DNA of 64,000 bases from Streptomyces sp. NBC_01591 (lineage in GTDB: Bacteria > Actinomycetota > Actinomycetes > Streptomycetales > Streptomycetaceae), in contig NZ_CP109327.1 in NCBI RefSeq assembly GCF_035918155.1, forward strand, positions 1,488,001 through 1,552,000, given 5' to 3'. Under the pieces are notes generated by a model that was not told the origin of the DNA, ran no database searches, and was given only the letters and a program-made list of their open reading frames with translations. Of the stretch, positions 8,135 to 17,740 are shown piece after piece. How positions within the stretch are numbered: position 1 is the first letter of the stretch; each line of letters opens with the position of its first letter. The position numbers and the translations under genes are program-made.

Positions 8135-8896
8135 TCAGTTGAGCGGTCCGCCGGCGACGTACATGACCTGGCCGGAGACGAAGCCCGCCTCGTCACCCGT
8201 GAAGAAGGCGATGGCGTTGGCGATGTCCTCGGGGCGGCCGACGCGCTGCACCGGGATCTGGGTGGCGGCCGCGGCCTGGAACTCCTCGAAGCCCATGCCG
8301 ACGCGGGCCGCCGTCTGCGCGGTCATCTCGGTGACGATGAAGCCGGGGGCGACGGCGTTGGCCGTGATGCCGAACTTGCCGAGCTCCTTGGCGAGGGTCT
8401 TGGTGAAGCCCTGCAGACCGGCCTTGACTGCGGAGTAGTTGGCCTGGCCGCGGTTGCCCAGCGCCGAGGAGGAGGAGAGCGAGACGATACGGCCGAACTT
8501 GGCGTCCACCATGTGCTTCTGAACGGCCTTGGCCATCAGGAACGCGCCCTTGAGGTGCACGTTCATCACGGTGTCCCAGTCGGACTCGCTCATCTTGAAG
8601 AGCAGGTTGTCGCGGAGCACGCCCGCGTTGTTGACGAGGATCGTCGGGGCGCCGAGCCCGGCGGCGACCCGCGCGACCGCGGCTTCCACCTGGGCGCTGT
8701 CCGACACGTCGCAGCCGACCGCGAGCGCGGTGCCTCCGGCGGCGGTGATCTTCTCGACGGTGTCCTTGCAGGCCGCCTCGTCGAGGTCGAGTACGGCGAC
8801 GGCGCGGCCCTCGGCCGCCAGGCGTACCGCGGTGGCGGCGCCAATGCCCCGTGCCGCTCCGGTCACGACGGCGACGCGCTGCTCGGTGGTGGACAT
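8135..8896 (-). CDS. fabG: 3-Oxoacyl-ACP reductase-like SDR (FabG family)
   Basis: A 253-residue SDR close to FabG: TGAARGIG (12-19), NNAG (89-92), a serine cluster before SALGNRGQANYSAVKAG (Tyr154, Lys158), and the FabG-like P-G-F-I-x-T-E-M-T stretch. FabG reduces 3-ketoacyl-ACP with NADPH in fatty-acid synthesis, but many actinomycete paralogs serve degradation or secondary metabolism. The start has a clear GAGGAG ribosome binding site. A TetR-type palindrome about 90 bases upstream suggests regulation with fatty-acid or CoA-ester metabolism rather than housekeeping synthesis. Confidence 0.82.
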   Translation of the reverse strand: MSTTEQRVAVVTGAARGIGAATAVRLAAEGRAVAVLDLDEAACKDTVEKITAAGGTALAVGCDVSDSAQVEAAVARVAAGLGAPTILVNNAGVLRDNLLFKMSESDWDTVMNVHLKGAFLMAKAVQKHMVDAKFGRIVSLSSSSALGNRGQANYSAVKAGLQGFTKTLAKELGKFGITANAVAPGFIVTEMTAQTAARVGMGFEEFQAAAATQIPVQRVGRPEDIANAIAFFTGDEAGFVSGQVMYVAGGPLN

Positions 8897-8984
8897 GCTT
8901 GGTTCTCCTCGCCCTTGGATCGCCGCTCAGCGGACGTCGGGGCAACCCCGCCACGGAACCTCGTGTGCGCGGAACCTTCCCGAT

Positions 8985-9004
8985 TACTGAGCAACCGCTT
9001 AGTA
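8985..9004. promoter_or_regulatory. Imperfect TetR-type operator upstream of fabG
   Basis: The 20-base imperfect palindrome TACTGAGCAACCGCTTAGTA lies about 90 bases upstream of the fabG start. Its outer arms (TACT/AGTA) and AGC/GCT match. It resembles sites used by TetR-family regulators of acyl-CoA genes in actinomycetes (recalled, not checked). No TetR gene is adjacent. The rest of the 234-base gap up to 9130 shows nothing else I can name. Confidence 0.4.
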
Positions 9005-9130
9005 CCTTCAGCAGACGAGACGCTAGAAGCCCTGGCACCCGGTGTCAACGGCCCACGGCCGCCGGGGCGCATGTCACACCCGGCGGCGACTCCCGCGCAG
9101 TGGTCGCGGGCGGCGCCGCCGGACGGCGGA

Positions 9131-9514
9131 TCAGCGCACCAGCAGATCGAGCAGCCGCTCGACCTCGGCTTCCGGGTCGGCCGTGAGGCCGCTGTGCACG
9201 GGGCTCGGCTGGACGACGGTGGAGCGGGGCGCGATCAGCCAGCGGAAACGGCGGCCGGCGTCGTCACGGGCCGCCTGGCCCGCGGCCGTACCGCCGCGGC
9301 ACACTCCCTCGACGGCATGCAGGGCGGCTCGTACACCGATCACGTCGGCGGTCGGGTCCAGGGCCCTCAGCTTGGTCTCGTCGAGATGGGTGCGGGCGGC
9401 CACGAAGCTCCGCGCACGGCAGTAGACGACCACGCCCGCGTTGAAGAACTCGCCGCGCTGCACCCGCGGGACCACGCGCAGCAGCGCGTACTCGAAGACA
9501 TCGCGCTCGCTCAC
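9131..9514 (-). CDS. DUF3037 protein
   Basis: A 127-residue cytoplasmic protein beginning MSERDVFEYALLRVVPRVQR, then GEFFNAGVVVYC. The Y-x-x-[LI]-R-x-x-P and GEFxNxGVVVxC pattern is characteristic of DUF3037. These proteins occur in bacteria next to HipA-like kinases. The start overlaps the stop of the upstream HipA-like gene by four bases (ATGA), so translation of the pair is coupled. The biochemical role is unknown. Confidence 0.85.
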   Translation of the reverse strand: MSERDVFEYALLRVVPRVQRGEFFNAGVVVYCRARSFVAARTHLDETKLRALDPTADVIGVRAALHAVEGVCRGGTAAGQAARDDAGRRFRWLIAPRSTVVQPSPVHSGLTADPEAEVERLLDLLVR

Positions 9515-10365
9515 CGCTGGCCGTCCTTGTCGTTCTTCTTGGTGGGGTGCGGCCAGGGGGTGAGGTGTTCGGTGAGCCAGCCGGGGGCCTGGGACGGCTT
9601 GGGCTCGGTGGGGCCCTCCATCGTGATCCGCTCATGGATGGTCGCGGCGCGCGGCAGGAGCGCCTCCACATAGGCGCGGCGCAGCTCGTCGGTGCTGTCG
9701 AAGCCCGGCTCGTCCACCAGCCACTCGTCGGGGACGTCGGCCGCGACCTCGGTGAGCAGTTCCTCGGTGACCAGCGGGGCGAGCTCGGCGGCGGCCGCCG
9801 CGATGTCGGGTGCGAACGGGGCGAGCGCGTGGTCGGAGGCGTTGTACGGCTTGGCGGCGGACGCCTGGGCGCCGGGCCAGTTGTGGTGCCAGATCATGGT
9901 GGCGCCGTGGTCGATGAGCCACAGGTCGCCGTGCCAGATCAGCATGTTCGGATTGCGCCAGGACCGGTCGACGTTGTTGATCAGCGCGTCGAACCAGACG
10001 ACCCGTCCGGCTTCCCGGGAGTCCACCTGGTAGGCGAGCGAGTCGAAGCCGATCGAGCCGGGCAGGAAGTCCATCCCGAGGTTGAGCCCGCCGCTGGCCT
10101 TCAGCAGCTCCTGCACCTCCTGGTCGGGCTCGGCGAGTCCGATGACCGGGTCGAGCTGGATCTGTACGAGGTCGGGGACCCGCAGCCCGAGCCTGCGGCC
10201 GAGCTGCCCGCAGATGACCTCCGCGACCAGCGTCTTGCGGCCCTGTCCGGCGCCGGTGAATTTCATGACATAGGTGCCGAGGTCGTCGGCCTCGACGATC
10301 CCGGGAAGCGATCCGCCCTCCCGCAGGGGCGTGACGTAGCGGGTCGCTGTGACTTCGGTGAGCAT
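9511..10365 (-). CDS. HipA-like kinase-fold protein
   Basis: A 284-residue protein with a HipA-type kinase fold but without the N-terminal HipA half. Visible elements are the nucleotide/Lys region (TYVMKFTGAGQGRKTLVAEV), the catalytic loop region (FDALINNVDRSWRNPNMLIW) and the metal-binding aspartate (LWLIDHGATM). HipA kinases phosphorylate glutamyl-tRNA synthetase and can cause dormancy; whether this shorter relative does so is unknown. It is coupled to the DUF3037 gene by an ATGA overlap and lies downstream of ilvC. A HipB-like antidote is not encoded here, so a classical HipBA toxin-antitoxin pair is unlikely. Confidence 0.78.
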   Translation of the reverse strand: MLTEVTATRYVTPLREGGSLPGIVEADDLGTYVMKFTGAGQGRKTLVAEVICGQLGRRLGLRVPDLVQIQLDPVIGLAEPDQEVQELLKASGGLNLGMDFLPGSIGFDSLAYQVDSREAGRVVWFDALINNVDRSWRNPNMLIWHGDLWLIDHGATMIWHHNWPGAQASAAKPYNASDHALAPFAPDIAAAAAELAPLVTEELLTEVAADVPDEWLVDEPGFDSTDELRRAYVEALLPRAATIHERITMEGPTEPKPSQAPGWLTEHLTPWPHPTKKNDKDGQR

Positions 10366-10392
10366 TGGCCCAGGCTATCCGGCGCACGGCGC

Positions 10393-10415
10393 GGCGCCCG
10401 GTCCCCGCGGGCGCC
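10393..10415 (-). terminator. Possible terminator after ilvC
   Basis: An 8-base perfect stem (GGCGCCCG/CGGGCGCC) with a seven-base loop lies between the ilvC stop and the HipA-like gene start. There is no U-run and GC is high throughout, so the call is tentative. Confidence 0.35.
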
Positions 10416-10453
10416 TTCGCGCACCCGGGGGCCGGACGTCCGGGGCGTCGGTG

Positions 10454-11536
<1,083 letters not shown>

Positions 11537-12109
11537 CTAGGCGCTCTGCGCGTCGGCCGTCGTCGCGGTGGCGGCCGGGGTCAGGCGGATCGGCCGGGCC
11601 TCGCGCGCGGAGCGGTCGGCCAGGGCCCGGGAGCCGCGGCCGATCGCGATCGCGCCGGACTGGACGAGCTCCTTGATGCCGAAGCCCGCGAGCATCCGGA
11701 GCATCGCGTCGAGCTTGTCGCCTGAGCCGGTCGCTTCGAGGGTGACGGCGTCGGGCGAGACGTCGACGGTTCTGGCGCGGAAGAGTTCGGCGATCTGGAC
11801 GATCTGGGCCCGGGTGCCGTTGCCGGCGCTCACCTTCACCAGGACCAGCTCGCGCTGGACGGCGGAGTCGGCCTCCAGCTCGACGATCTTGAGAACGTTG
11901 ACCAGCTTGTTGAGCTGCTTGGTCACCTGCTCCAGGGCCAGTTGGTGGTCGACCCTGACGACGATGGTGATGCGGGAGAGCTCGGGATGTTCGGTGGTGC
12001 CGACCGCGAGCGAGTCGATGTTGAAGCCGCGACGCGAGAACAGGGCGGCGACACGGGCGAGGATGCCGGGCGTGTCCTCGACCAGGACGGAGAGCGTGTG
12101 CTGGGACAT
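11537..12109 (-). CDS. ilvN: Acetolactate synthase regulatory (small) subunit
   Basis: A 190-residue subunit with an N-terminal ACT domain (MSQHTLSVLVEDTPGILARV, then AALFSRRGFNIDSLAVG) that binds valine for feedback control, and the C-terminal region that activates the catalytic subunit. The N-terminus has the usual actinobacterial P-G-x-L-A-R-V-A form, so no loss of feedback control is evident. The last roughly 20 residues form a low-complexity Ala/Thr-rich tail. It begins 14 bases after the ilvB stop. The frame is open upstream through ilvB, but only this ATG gives the ACT domain at the N-terminus. Confidence 0.95.
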   Translation of the reverse strand: MSQHTLSVLVEDTPGILARVAALFSRRGFNIDSLAVGTTEHPELSRITIVVRVDHQLALEQVTKQLNKLVNVLKIVELEADSAVQRELVLVKVSAGNGTRAQIVQIAELFRARTVDVSPDAVTLEATGSGDKLDAMLRMLAGFGIKELVQSGAIAIGRGSRALADRSAREARPIRLTPAATATTADAQSA

Positions 12110-12123
12110 GTCAGAGGGTCCTC

Positions 12124-14028
12124 TCAGTCGTCCGCGGAGTCGCCGAAGTCGGGGCGTACGTCGCGTGCGGCCATGATGTCGTCGTTGGAGGTGCCGGCTG
12201 GGACCATCGGCCACACCATCGCGTCCTCGTGGACGATGAAGTCCACCACGACGGGGCGGTCGTTGATCGCGTTGGCCTTGTCGATGATCGCGTCGAGCTC
12301 GTACGGGTTCTCGCAGCGCAGGCCCACACAGCCCATCGCCTCGGAGAGCTGTACGAAGTCCGGGACCCGGGTGCCGTGGTTGGTGGCGGATCCCACTCCG
12401 CGGGTCGATCCGGTGGTGGCGTTGGTGGCGCCGTCGTGCAGCACCGTGTTGGAGAACCGCGCTCCGTAGAAGAGGTTCTGCCACTGGCGGACCATCCCGA
12501 GCGCGCCGTTGTTGATGATCGCCACCTTGATCGGGATGTTGTTGAGCGCGCAGGTGGTGAGTTCCTGGTTGGTCATCTGGAAACAGCCGTCGCCGTCGAT
12601 CGCCCAGACCGTCCGCTCGGGGCGGCCGGCCTTGGCGCCCATCGCGGCCGGCACCGCGTACCCCATCGTTCCGGCGCCGCCCGAGTTGAACCAGGTGCCC
12701 GGCTCCTCGTGCGGGAGGAACTGTGCCGCCCACATCTGGTGCTGGCCCACACCGGAAGCGAACAGCGTTCCTTCCGGGGCGAGTTGACCGATCCGCTCGA
12801 TGACCTGCTGCGGGGAGAGCAGCCCCGGGTCGGCGGGCAGTTCGTAGCCGCGACGGTACGTGGCCCGCCAGTGGTTCAGCTCCCGCCACCAGGCCGAATA
12901 TCCCGTCCGGGCGGCCTCGCCGACCCGGCCGTCCTCCCGCTCGGCGCGCACGGCGGCGGCCAGGGCGACGAGGACCTCGCGGGCGTCCCCGACGATCGGC
13001 ACGTCGGCGACCCGGTTCTTGGAGATCTCGGCGGGGTCGATGTCGGCGTGGACGACCTTGGCGTGCGGGGCGAAGCTGTCCAGCTTGCCGGTGACCCGGT
13101 CGTCGAAGCGGGCTCCGAGGGCGACGATCAGGTCGGCCTTCTGGAGCGCGGCGACCGCCGCGACGTCCCCGTGCATGCCGGGCATGCCCACGTGCTGCGG
13201 GTGGCTGCCGGGGAAGGCGCCCAGTGCCATCAGGGTGGTGACCACGGGGGCCCCGGTCAGTTCGGCCAGGGTGCGCAGTTCGGCCGTGGCCCGTGCCTTG
13301 ATGACTCCGCCGCCGACGTAGAGGACCGGGCGGCTCGACGCGCTGATGAGGCGGGCGGCCTCGCGGATCTGCTTGGCGTGCGGCTTGGTGACCGGACGGT
13401 AGCCGGGCAGATCCGTCTTCGGCGGCCACCGGAAGGTGGTGGCCGCCTGCAGGGCGTCCTTGGTGATGTCGATGAGTACCGGTCCGGGGCGGCCGGTCGA
13501 GGCGATGCGGAAGGCCTCGGCGACCGTCCGCGGGATGTCGTCGGCGTTCGTGACCAGGAAGTTGTGCTTGGTGATCGGCATGGTGATACCGACGATGTCC
13601 GCCTCCTGGAAGGCGTCCGTACCGATCGCCCTGGAGGAGACCTGACCGGTGATGGCGACCAGCGGCACCGAGTCCATGTGCGCGTCCGCGATCGGGGTCA
13701 CCAGATTGGTGGCGCCCGGACCCGAAGTCGCCATGCACACCCCCACCTTGCCGGTGGCCTGCGCGTAGCCGGTGGCCGCGTGCCCGGCGCCCTGCTCGTG
13801 GCGGACCAACACATGACGGACCCGGGTCGAGTCCATCATCGGGTCGTAGGCGGGCAGGATCGATCCGCCGGGAATGCCGAACACGGTTTCCGCGCCGGCC
13901 TCTTCGAGCGAGCGGATGAGCGACTGGGCGCCCGTCACGTGCTCGGCGCCGGTGTCGGGCTGCCCGGTGGTACGGGGCAGCACTTGCGGGAGGAGGGCCG
14001 CGGGGGCCTGCTGCACAGCGTTTGACAT
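12124..14028 (-). CDS. ilvB: Acetolactate synthase catalytic (large) subunit
   Basis: A 634-residue thiamine-diphosphate enzyme joining two pyruvates, or pyruvate and 2-ketobutyrate, in the first step to valine, leucine and isoleucine. Visible motifs are the catalytic-glutamate region ([20 protein letters not shown]), the TPP/Mg motif ([20 protein letters not shown]), and the FAD/quinone-like central domain. The ATG at 14028 is preferred; a TTG four codons earlier has no better ribosome binding site. The 136 bases upstream show no convincing leader peptide with runs of branched-chain codons. Its place beside a cluster with several valine-type adenylation domains may be functional or accidental. 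Confidence 0.95.
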   Translation of the reverse strand: MSNAVQQAPAALLPQVLPRTTGQPDTGAEHVTGAQSLIRSLEEAGAETVFGIPGGSILPAYDPMMDSTRVRHVLVRHEQGAGHAATGYAQATGKVGVCMATSGPGATNLVTPIADAHMDSVPLVAITGQVSSRAIGTDAFQEADIVGITMPITKHNFLVTNADDIPRTVAEAFRIASTGRPGPVLIDITKDALQAATTFRWPPKTDLPGYRPVTKPHAKQIREAARLISASSRPVLYVGGGVIKARATAELRTLAELTGAPVVTTLMALGAFPGSHPQHVGMPGMHGDVAAVAALQKADLIVALGARFDDRVTGKLDSFAPHAKVVHADIDPAEISKNRVADVPIVGDAREVLVALAAAVRAEREDGRVGEAARTGYSAWWRELNHWRATYRRGYELPADPGLLSPQQVIERIGQLAPEGTLFASGVGQHQMWAAQFLPHEEPGTWFNSGGAGTMGYAVPAAMGAKAGRPERTVWAIDGDGCFQMTNQELTTCALNNIPIKVAIINNGALGMVRQWQNLFYGARFSNTVLHDGATNATTGSTRGVGSATNHGTRVPDFVQLSEAMGCVGLRCENPYELDAIIDKANAINDRPVVVDFIVHEDAMVWPMVPAGTSNDDIMAARDVRPDFGDSADD

Positions 14029-14164
14029 CGTCAGTTCCAAAAGTCCGTAGGAGTGTTGGCGAGGACGTTCCGGTGATCGGCAGCCGCGGCGGGAGCGGCC
14101 GGGTGGTGCGTGCCCGCCGCCGGGTGATCACCGCGACGGTGCACCCGGCGGACTCGGCGGGAGG

Positions 14165-14941
14165 TCAGGGCGGAGTTCTTGCCGTCTGCAGGGCGTCGCA
14201 GGTGTGCCGTACGACGTCGAGGCCGGCGAGCCTCCGGACGAGCGGACCTTCCACGGTCAGCTCGCCGCGTACCGCCACCGCCGCCGCGTAGCCCCGGTCC
14301 ACCGGTACGTCGAGCAGGGTCCAGCCGGATGGCGGGTAGGGGCCCTCGGGGCGTCCCGAGCCGACGTAGTCGAGAGCGGGGTCGCGGCCCAGACCCGTGC
14401 CGAGGCCCTTGAGGTAGGCCTCCTTCCGGGTCCACAGCCGGGCCAGGGCCCGCGGCCGCGCCATGGGGCTCAGCGCGGCCAGTTCGGCCTGCTCGTCCAC
14501 GTGCAGCATCGCGGCGAGGTCGGCGGTGCCGTCCTCGTCCGGCACCAGTTCCACGTCGACCCCGATGGGGGCCGCTGCGGTACCGACGACGGCGAGATCG
14601 CCCCGGTGGGACAGCGAGAAGAACAGCCGGTCGTCGGCGTCGCGCACGGTGGGCCGGCCGTGCGGCCCGCCGCAGCAGGGACAGGTGTCCCGGCCGAAGT
14701 GGACTTCCTCGGGGCGCAGGCTCAGGTACGAGCCGAGCAGTCGGCGAAGGGCGACATGCGCGGCCGTGAACCGGGTCCGGTCGGCGGCGTGCATGAGGGT
14801 GGCGGCACGCTGACGCTCGGTCGCGTCGAGTACCTGTTCGTCCAGGATGCCGATGGGGACATCCGAGACCCGCAGGAGCCAGAGGTCGAGTGAGCCAGGG
14901 GGTGGCAGCTCACGGACGACCTGCGGCAGGGTTTGTTCCAC
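14165..14941 (-). CDS. 4'-Phosphopantetheinyl transferase, Sfp type
   Basis: A 258-residue enzyme that moves phosphopantetheine from CoA to the conserved serine of carrier (T) domains, making NRPSs active. The metal-binding Asp129 and Glu131 lie in IGVDVELVPDEDG, and W170-TRKEAYLKGLGTGLG gives the W-x-x-K-E-A motif (K173, E174). A CPCCGGPHGRP stretch at 88-98 is usual for actinomycete Sfp proteins. The GTG at 14941 has an AGGAG eight bases upstream. It is the last gene of the tailoring operon, 43 bases after the MFS gene, and should serve the T domains of this cluster. Confidence 0.95.
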   Translation of the reverse strand: MEQTLPQVVRELPPPGSLDLWLLRVSDVPIGILDEQVLDATERQRAATLMHAADRTRFTAAHVALRRLLGSYLSLRPEEVHFGRDTCPCCGGPHGRPTVRDADDRLFFSLSHRGDLAVVGTAAAPIGVDVELVPDEDGTADLAAMLHVDEQAELAALSPMARPRALARLWTRKEAYLKGLGTGLGRDPALDYVGSGRPEGPYPPSGWTLLDVPVDRGYAAAVAVRGELTVEGPLVRRLAGLDVVRHTCDALQTARTPP

Positions 14942-14984
14942 GGGGTCTCTCCTGTTCGTACGAGAGTGACAGGCGAGTCGGGTC

Positions 14985-16277
14985 TCACGGCGTGGCCGGC
15001 GCGACCGGCAGGTCCCGCCTTCGGCGCAGCGGCCCGATCAGGAGGAGCAGCGGGGTCAGGGCGAGTCCCGCGGTGAGCAGCCACAGGGTGGGCCGCAGGC
15101 CGAGGGCGGTGCCGAGGATCCCGCCGAGCAGGGAACCGAAGGGAATGGCGCCGAAGTTCGCGACCGAGACGCTGGCCGAGACGCGGCCGAGCAGCTGGGG
15201 CGGACAGTAGCGCTGGCGGAACGCCCCCTGGATCACGTTGGCGAGCACGACACCGAGCGAGAGGACCGCGCTGCCGACCACCAGTGCGGACAGGGTCCAG
15301 TCCATCCTGGTCAGCGGGATCAGCAGGGCGAACGGGGCGCTGGCGATCGTGGCGACCAGCAGTCCGCGGGCCGAGCCGAACCGTGCGATCAGGCGTTTCG
15401 CGGTGGTCGCCCCGAGGATCCCGCCGATGCTGCTCGACGCGAGGAGCCAGCCGGTCGCGCCTTCGGGTACCCCGAGCTCACGGATGATGAAGACCGGCAG
15501 GATCGCCGCCTCGGCCGTCAGCAGCAGGTTGGTGGCGGTGCCGTACAGGGTGAGGACGCGCAGGTACGGGTCCCTGAAGGTGTACTGCACGCCCTCCTTG
15601 ATGTCCTGCCGCAGGGCCCGGCGTTCCTCGGGTTTCTCCGGAATCGGCTCCTTGCTGCGGATTCCGAGCAGGCACAGCGCGGAGACGAGGAACGTCGCCG
15701 AGTTGACGAGGAGTCCGGAGGCGGCGCCGAACGCCTGGGCCAGCAGGCCGCCGCCGCCCAGCCCCGCGACCTGGGCCACCGATTCACTGCCCTGCAGCTT
15801 GGCGTTGGCCTCCTGGAGGTCCTCGGGTTCGACGATGGAGGGCAGGTAGACCTTGTACGAGATCCCGAAGAACACCGCGGCGAAGCCGTTGATCAGCGCC
15901 ACGACCATCAGCTGGGTCATCGTCAGGACGCCGAGCCAGCCCGCCACCGGAACGCTCGCCAGGAGCACGAGCGGGACCAGGTTGCAGATCAGCATGATCG
16001 GCCGGCGTCGCATCCGGTCCACCCAGGCACCGGCAGGCAGGCCGATGAGCAGCCAGGGCAGCCAGGGGGCGGCCGCCAGCACACTCACCCAGAACGTGCT
16101 CGCGTCGAGCGTCACGACGGCCACCAGGGGCATGGCGACCCCGGTGATGTTGATGCCGACGCGGTTGGTCGTCTCGCCGAGCCACAGCAGCCGGAAGTCG
16201 TGGTGGCCGAACAGTCCGCTGCGCGGCGGCTGCTCCTGCTCCTTGCCGGGAGCGCGTTCGGTCAGGCGGGCCGACAT
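14985..16277 (-). CDS. MFS exporter
   Basis: A 430-residue integral membrane protein of the MFS multidrug/siderophore-exporter type (enterobactin exporter-like). It has about twelve hydrophobic segments, a loop-2 GAWVDRMRRRP motif (MFS signature) and a long cytoplasmic centre (RSKEPIPEKPEERRALRQDI). The ATG at 16277 overlaps the end of the lyase gene by 16 bases; a longer open frame upstream is shadow sequence. Being in the operon with precursor genes and the phosphopantetheinyl transferase, it most likely exports the peptide or gives self-resistance. Confidence 0.9.
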   Translation of the reverse strand: MSARLTERAPGKEQEQPPRSGLFGHHDFRLLWLGETTNRVGINITGVAMPLVAVVTLDASTFWVSVLAAAPWLPWLLIGLPAGAWVDRMRRRPIMLICNLVPLVLLASVPVAGWLGVLTMTQLMVVALINGFAAVFFGISYKVYLPSIVEPEDLQEANAKLQGSESVAQVAGLGGGGLLAQAFGAASGLLVNSATFLVSALCLLGIRSKEPIPEKPEERRALRQDIKEGVQYTFRDPYLRVLTLYGTATNLLLTAEAAILPVFIIRELGVPEGATGWLLASSSIGGILGATTAKRLIARFGSARGLLVATIASAPFALLIPLTRMDWTLSALVVGSAVLSLGVVLANVIQGAFRQRYCPPQLLGRVSASVSVANFGAIPFGSLLGGILGTALGLRPTLWLLTAGLALTPLLLLIGPLRRRRDLPVAPATP

Positions 16278-17740
16278 GATGTCACCGCCTCGGCCACGGC
16301 CTGCGACAGCAGCGCGCTTCCGCCGGACCAGCGGGTGCGCCGGTCGGTCGACTCGGCTTTCAGCGCGTCCCGTCGGATGCCGAGAGCGCGTATTCCGTCG
16401 CCCGTGGAACCGGGTCCGCCGCCGTGGGCGCACGCCGCGGCCACCCGGTCGGGGGCCAGCCCGCCGTCGTCGACGGCGGCGAACCGGGCCGCGTCCACCA
16501 GCGACCGGCCGGATTCCAGGGCACCGAGCACGGTCTCGCCGACGAGATGGTGCGCGGCCCGGAACGGCGTCCCGTCCAGGACGAGCCGCTCCGCCAGGTA
16601 CGTGGCCGAGGTGAAGCCGTCCACGGCCCGGTCCGTCATGCGTTCCCGTTCCGGTTCCGTTCCCGCCACCACCAGGCTCAGCAGCGTCACCGCGTCGGTG
16701 GTGCTGCTCAGTCCGGGCCAGAGGTGCCGTACGGCCTCGGTGCCGACGGCGATGGCGTTGGTGTAGCCGCCGGTGGTCATCGCGGACGCCGCGCCGACGA
16801 AGGCGCCGAGACTCGCGGTGGACCTGCCCTGGATGTGTTCGAGCAGGAACGGGTTGCGCTTCTGCGGCATCATCGAGCTGGAGCCGACGAGGGTGTCGCC
16901 CACCCGCAGCAGCCCGAACTCCTCCGAGGTCCAGGTGCTCAGGTCCCGCCCGGCCCGGGCCAGCGCGACGCCGAGGACGGCGGACGCGGACAGCAGGTCC
17001 AGCACGAAGTCCCGGGAGGCCACCGCGTCGACCGAGTTGGGCGCGGCGGAGCTGAAGCCGAGCAGTTCGGCGGTGCGTTGTGGGTCGATGGGGACGGACG
17101 TCCCGCCGATCGCACCGGCGCCCAGCGGGTTGACGTCGAGCTGGCGTCCGGCGTCCAGCAGCGCCTCGTACGCGCGCAGCACCGCGCCCGCGACACCGGC
17201 GAGGTAGTGGCCATAGCTGATCGGTACGGCCGGCTGGCCGTGGGTGTAGGCGGGCATGACCACGTCCCGGTACTCCTCGGCCTTCGCCAGGAGCACCCCC
17301 GCCAGCCGGTCGACCGCGTCGAGCAGTGCCAGATAGGGGCCGCGCGTCTTCAGCCGGGTGGTGGTGGCGTTGAGGTCGTTGCGTGACCGGCCGGTGTGCA
17401 GGATGCCGCCGGTCCCGTCGCCCAGTTTCTCGATGAGGTGTCCCTCGTACGCCAGGTAGACGCCGCGCGGCATCGGGGTGGCCCGGACCGGTGCGAAGTC
17501 CTGTCCGCGCAGTTCCTCGATAGTGCGCAGCAGGGCCGCGGCCCGGCCCGCGTCCACGATCCCGCGCTCGGTGAGCATGATCAGATGGGCCCGGTCGACC
17601 TCGCTGATGCAGCGCAGCTCCTCGCCGAGCCCGTCGGCGGTGTCCGGCAGGTACTGGTCGTAGACGATGCGGTGCGCCTCGGCGTCGAGCGCGGCCTTGA
17701 GCCGGCCGGTGTCGACGCCGTGCGCCGTCGCTGCGGTCAT
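16262..17740 (-). CDS. Argininosuccinate lyase-like enzyme (fumarate-eliminating)
   Basis: A 492-residue member of the fumarase/aspartase superfamily, closest to argininosuccinate lyase. HTGRSRND is at 115-122, the catalytic-His region THGQPA at 166-171 and the signature loop GSSSMMPQKRNP at 286-297. Such enzymes cleave N-substituted aspartates to fumarate plus an amine. In this operon, a role in removing fumarate from an aspartate adduct to leave a new amino group (2,3-diaminobutyrate route) fits better than arginine synthesis, as argG and other arg genes are absent. Its ATG overlaps the ATP-grasp stop (ATGA, 17737-17740). Confidence 0.85.
   Translation of the reverse strand: MTAATAHGVDTGRLKAALDAEAHRIVYDQYLPDTADGLGEELRCISEVDRAHLIMLTERGIVDAGRAAALLRTIEELRGQDFAPVRATPMPRGVYLAYEGHLIEKLGDGTGGILHTGRSRNDLNATTTRLKTRGPYLALLDAVDRLAGVLLAKAEEYRDVVMPAYTHGQPAVPISYGHYLAGVAGAVLRAYEALLDAGRQLDVNPLGAGAIGGTSVPIDPQRTAELLGFSSAAPNSVDAVASRDFVLDLLSASAVLGVALARAGRDLSTWTSEEFGLLRVGDTLVGSSSMMPQKRNPFLLEHIQGRSTASLGAFVGAASAMTTGGYTNAIAVGTEAVRHLWPGLSSTTDAVTLLSLVVAGTEPERERMTDRAVDGFTSATYLAERLVLDGTPFRAAHHLVGETVLGALESGRSLVDAARFAAVDDGGLAPDRVAAACAHGGGPGSTGDGIRALGIRRDALKAESTDRRTRWSGGSALLSQAVAEAVTSCRPA

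Noticed and set aside
12110..14131. Long minus-strand frame joining ilvN to sequence upstream of ilvB
   Set aside because: The part overlapping ilvB is an out-of-frame shadow; ilvN starts at the ATG at 12109 where the ACT domain begins.
14029..14164. Possible ilvB attenuation leader
   Set aside because: Short frames in this gap do not contain runs of Leu, Val or Ile codons, and I saw no clear terminator/antiterminator pair.
16262..17740. Housekeeping argH of arginine biosynthesis
   Set aside because: There is no argG or other arginine gene nearby; the gene is ATGA-coupled to an ATP-grasp gene and overlaps the exporter gene.
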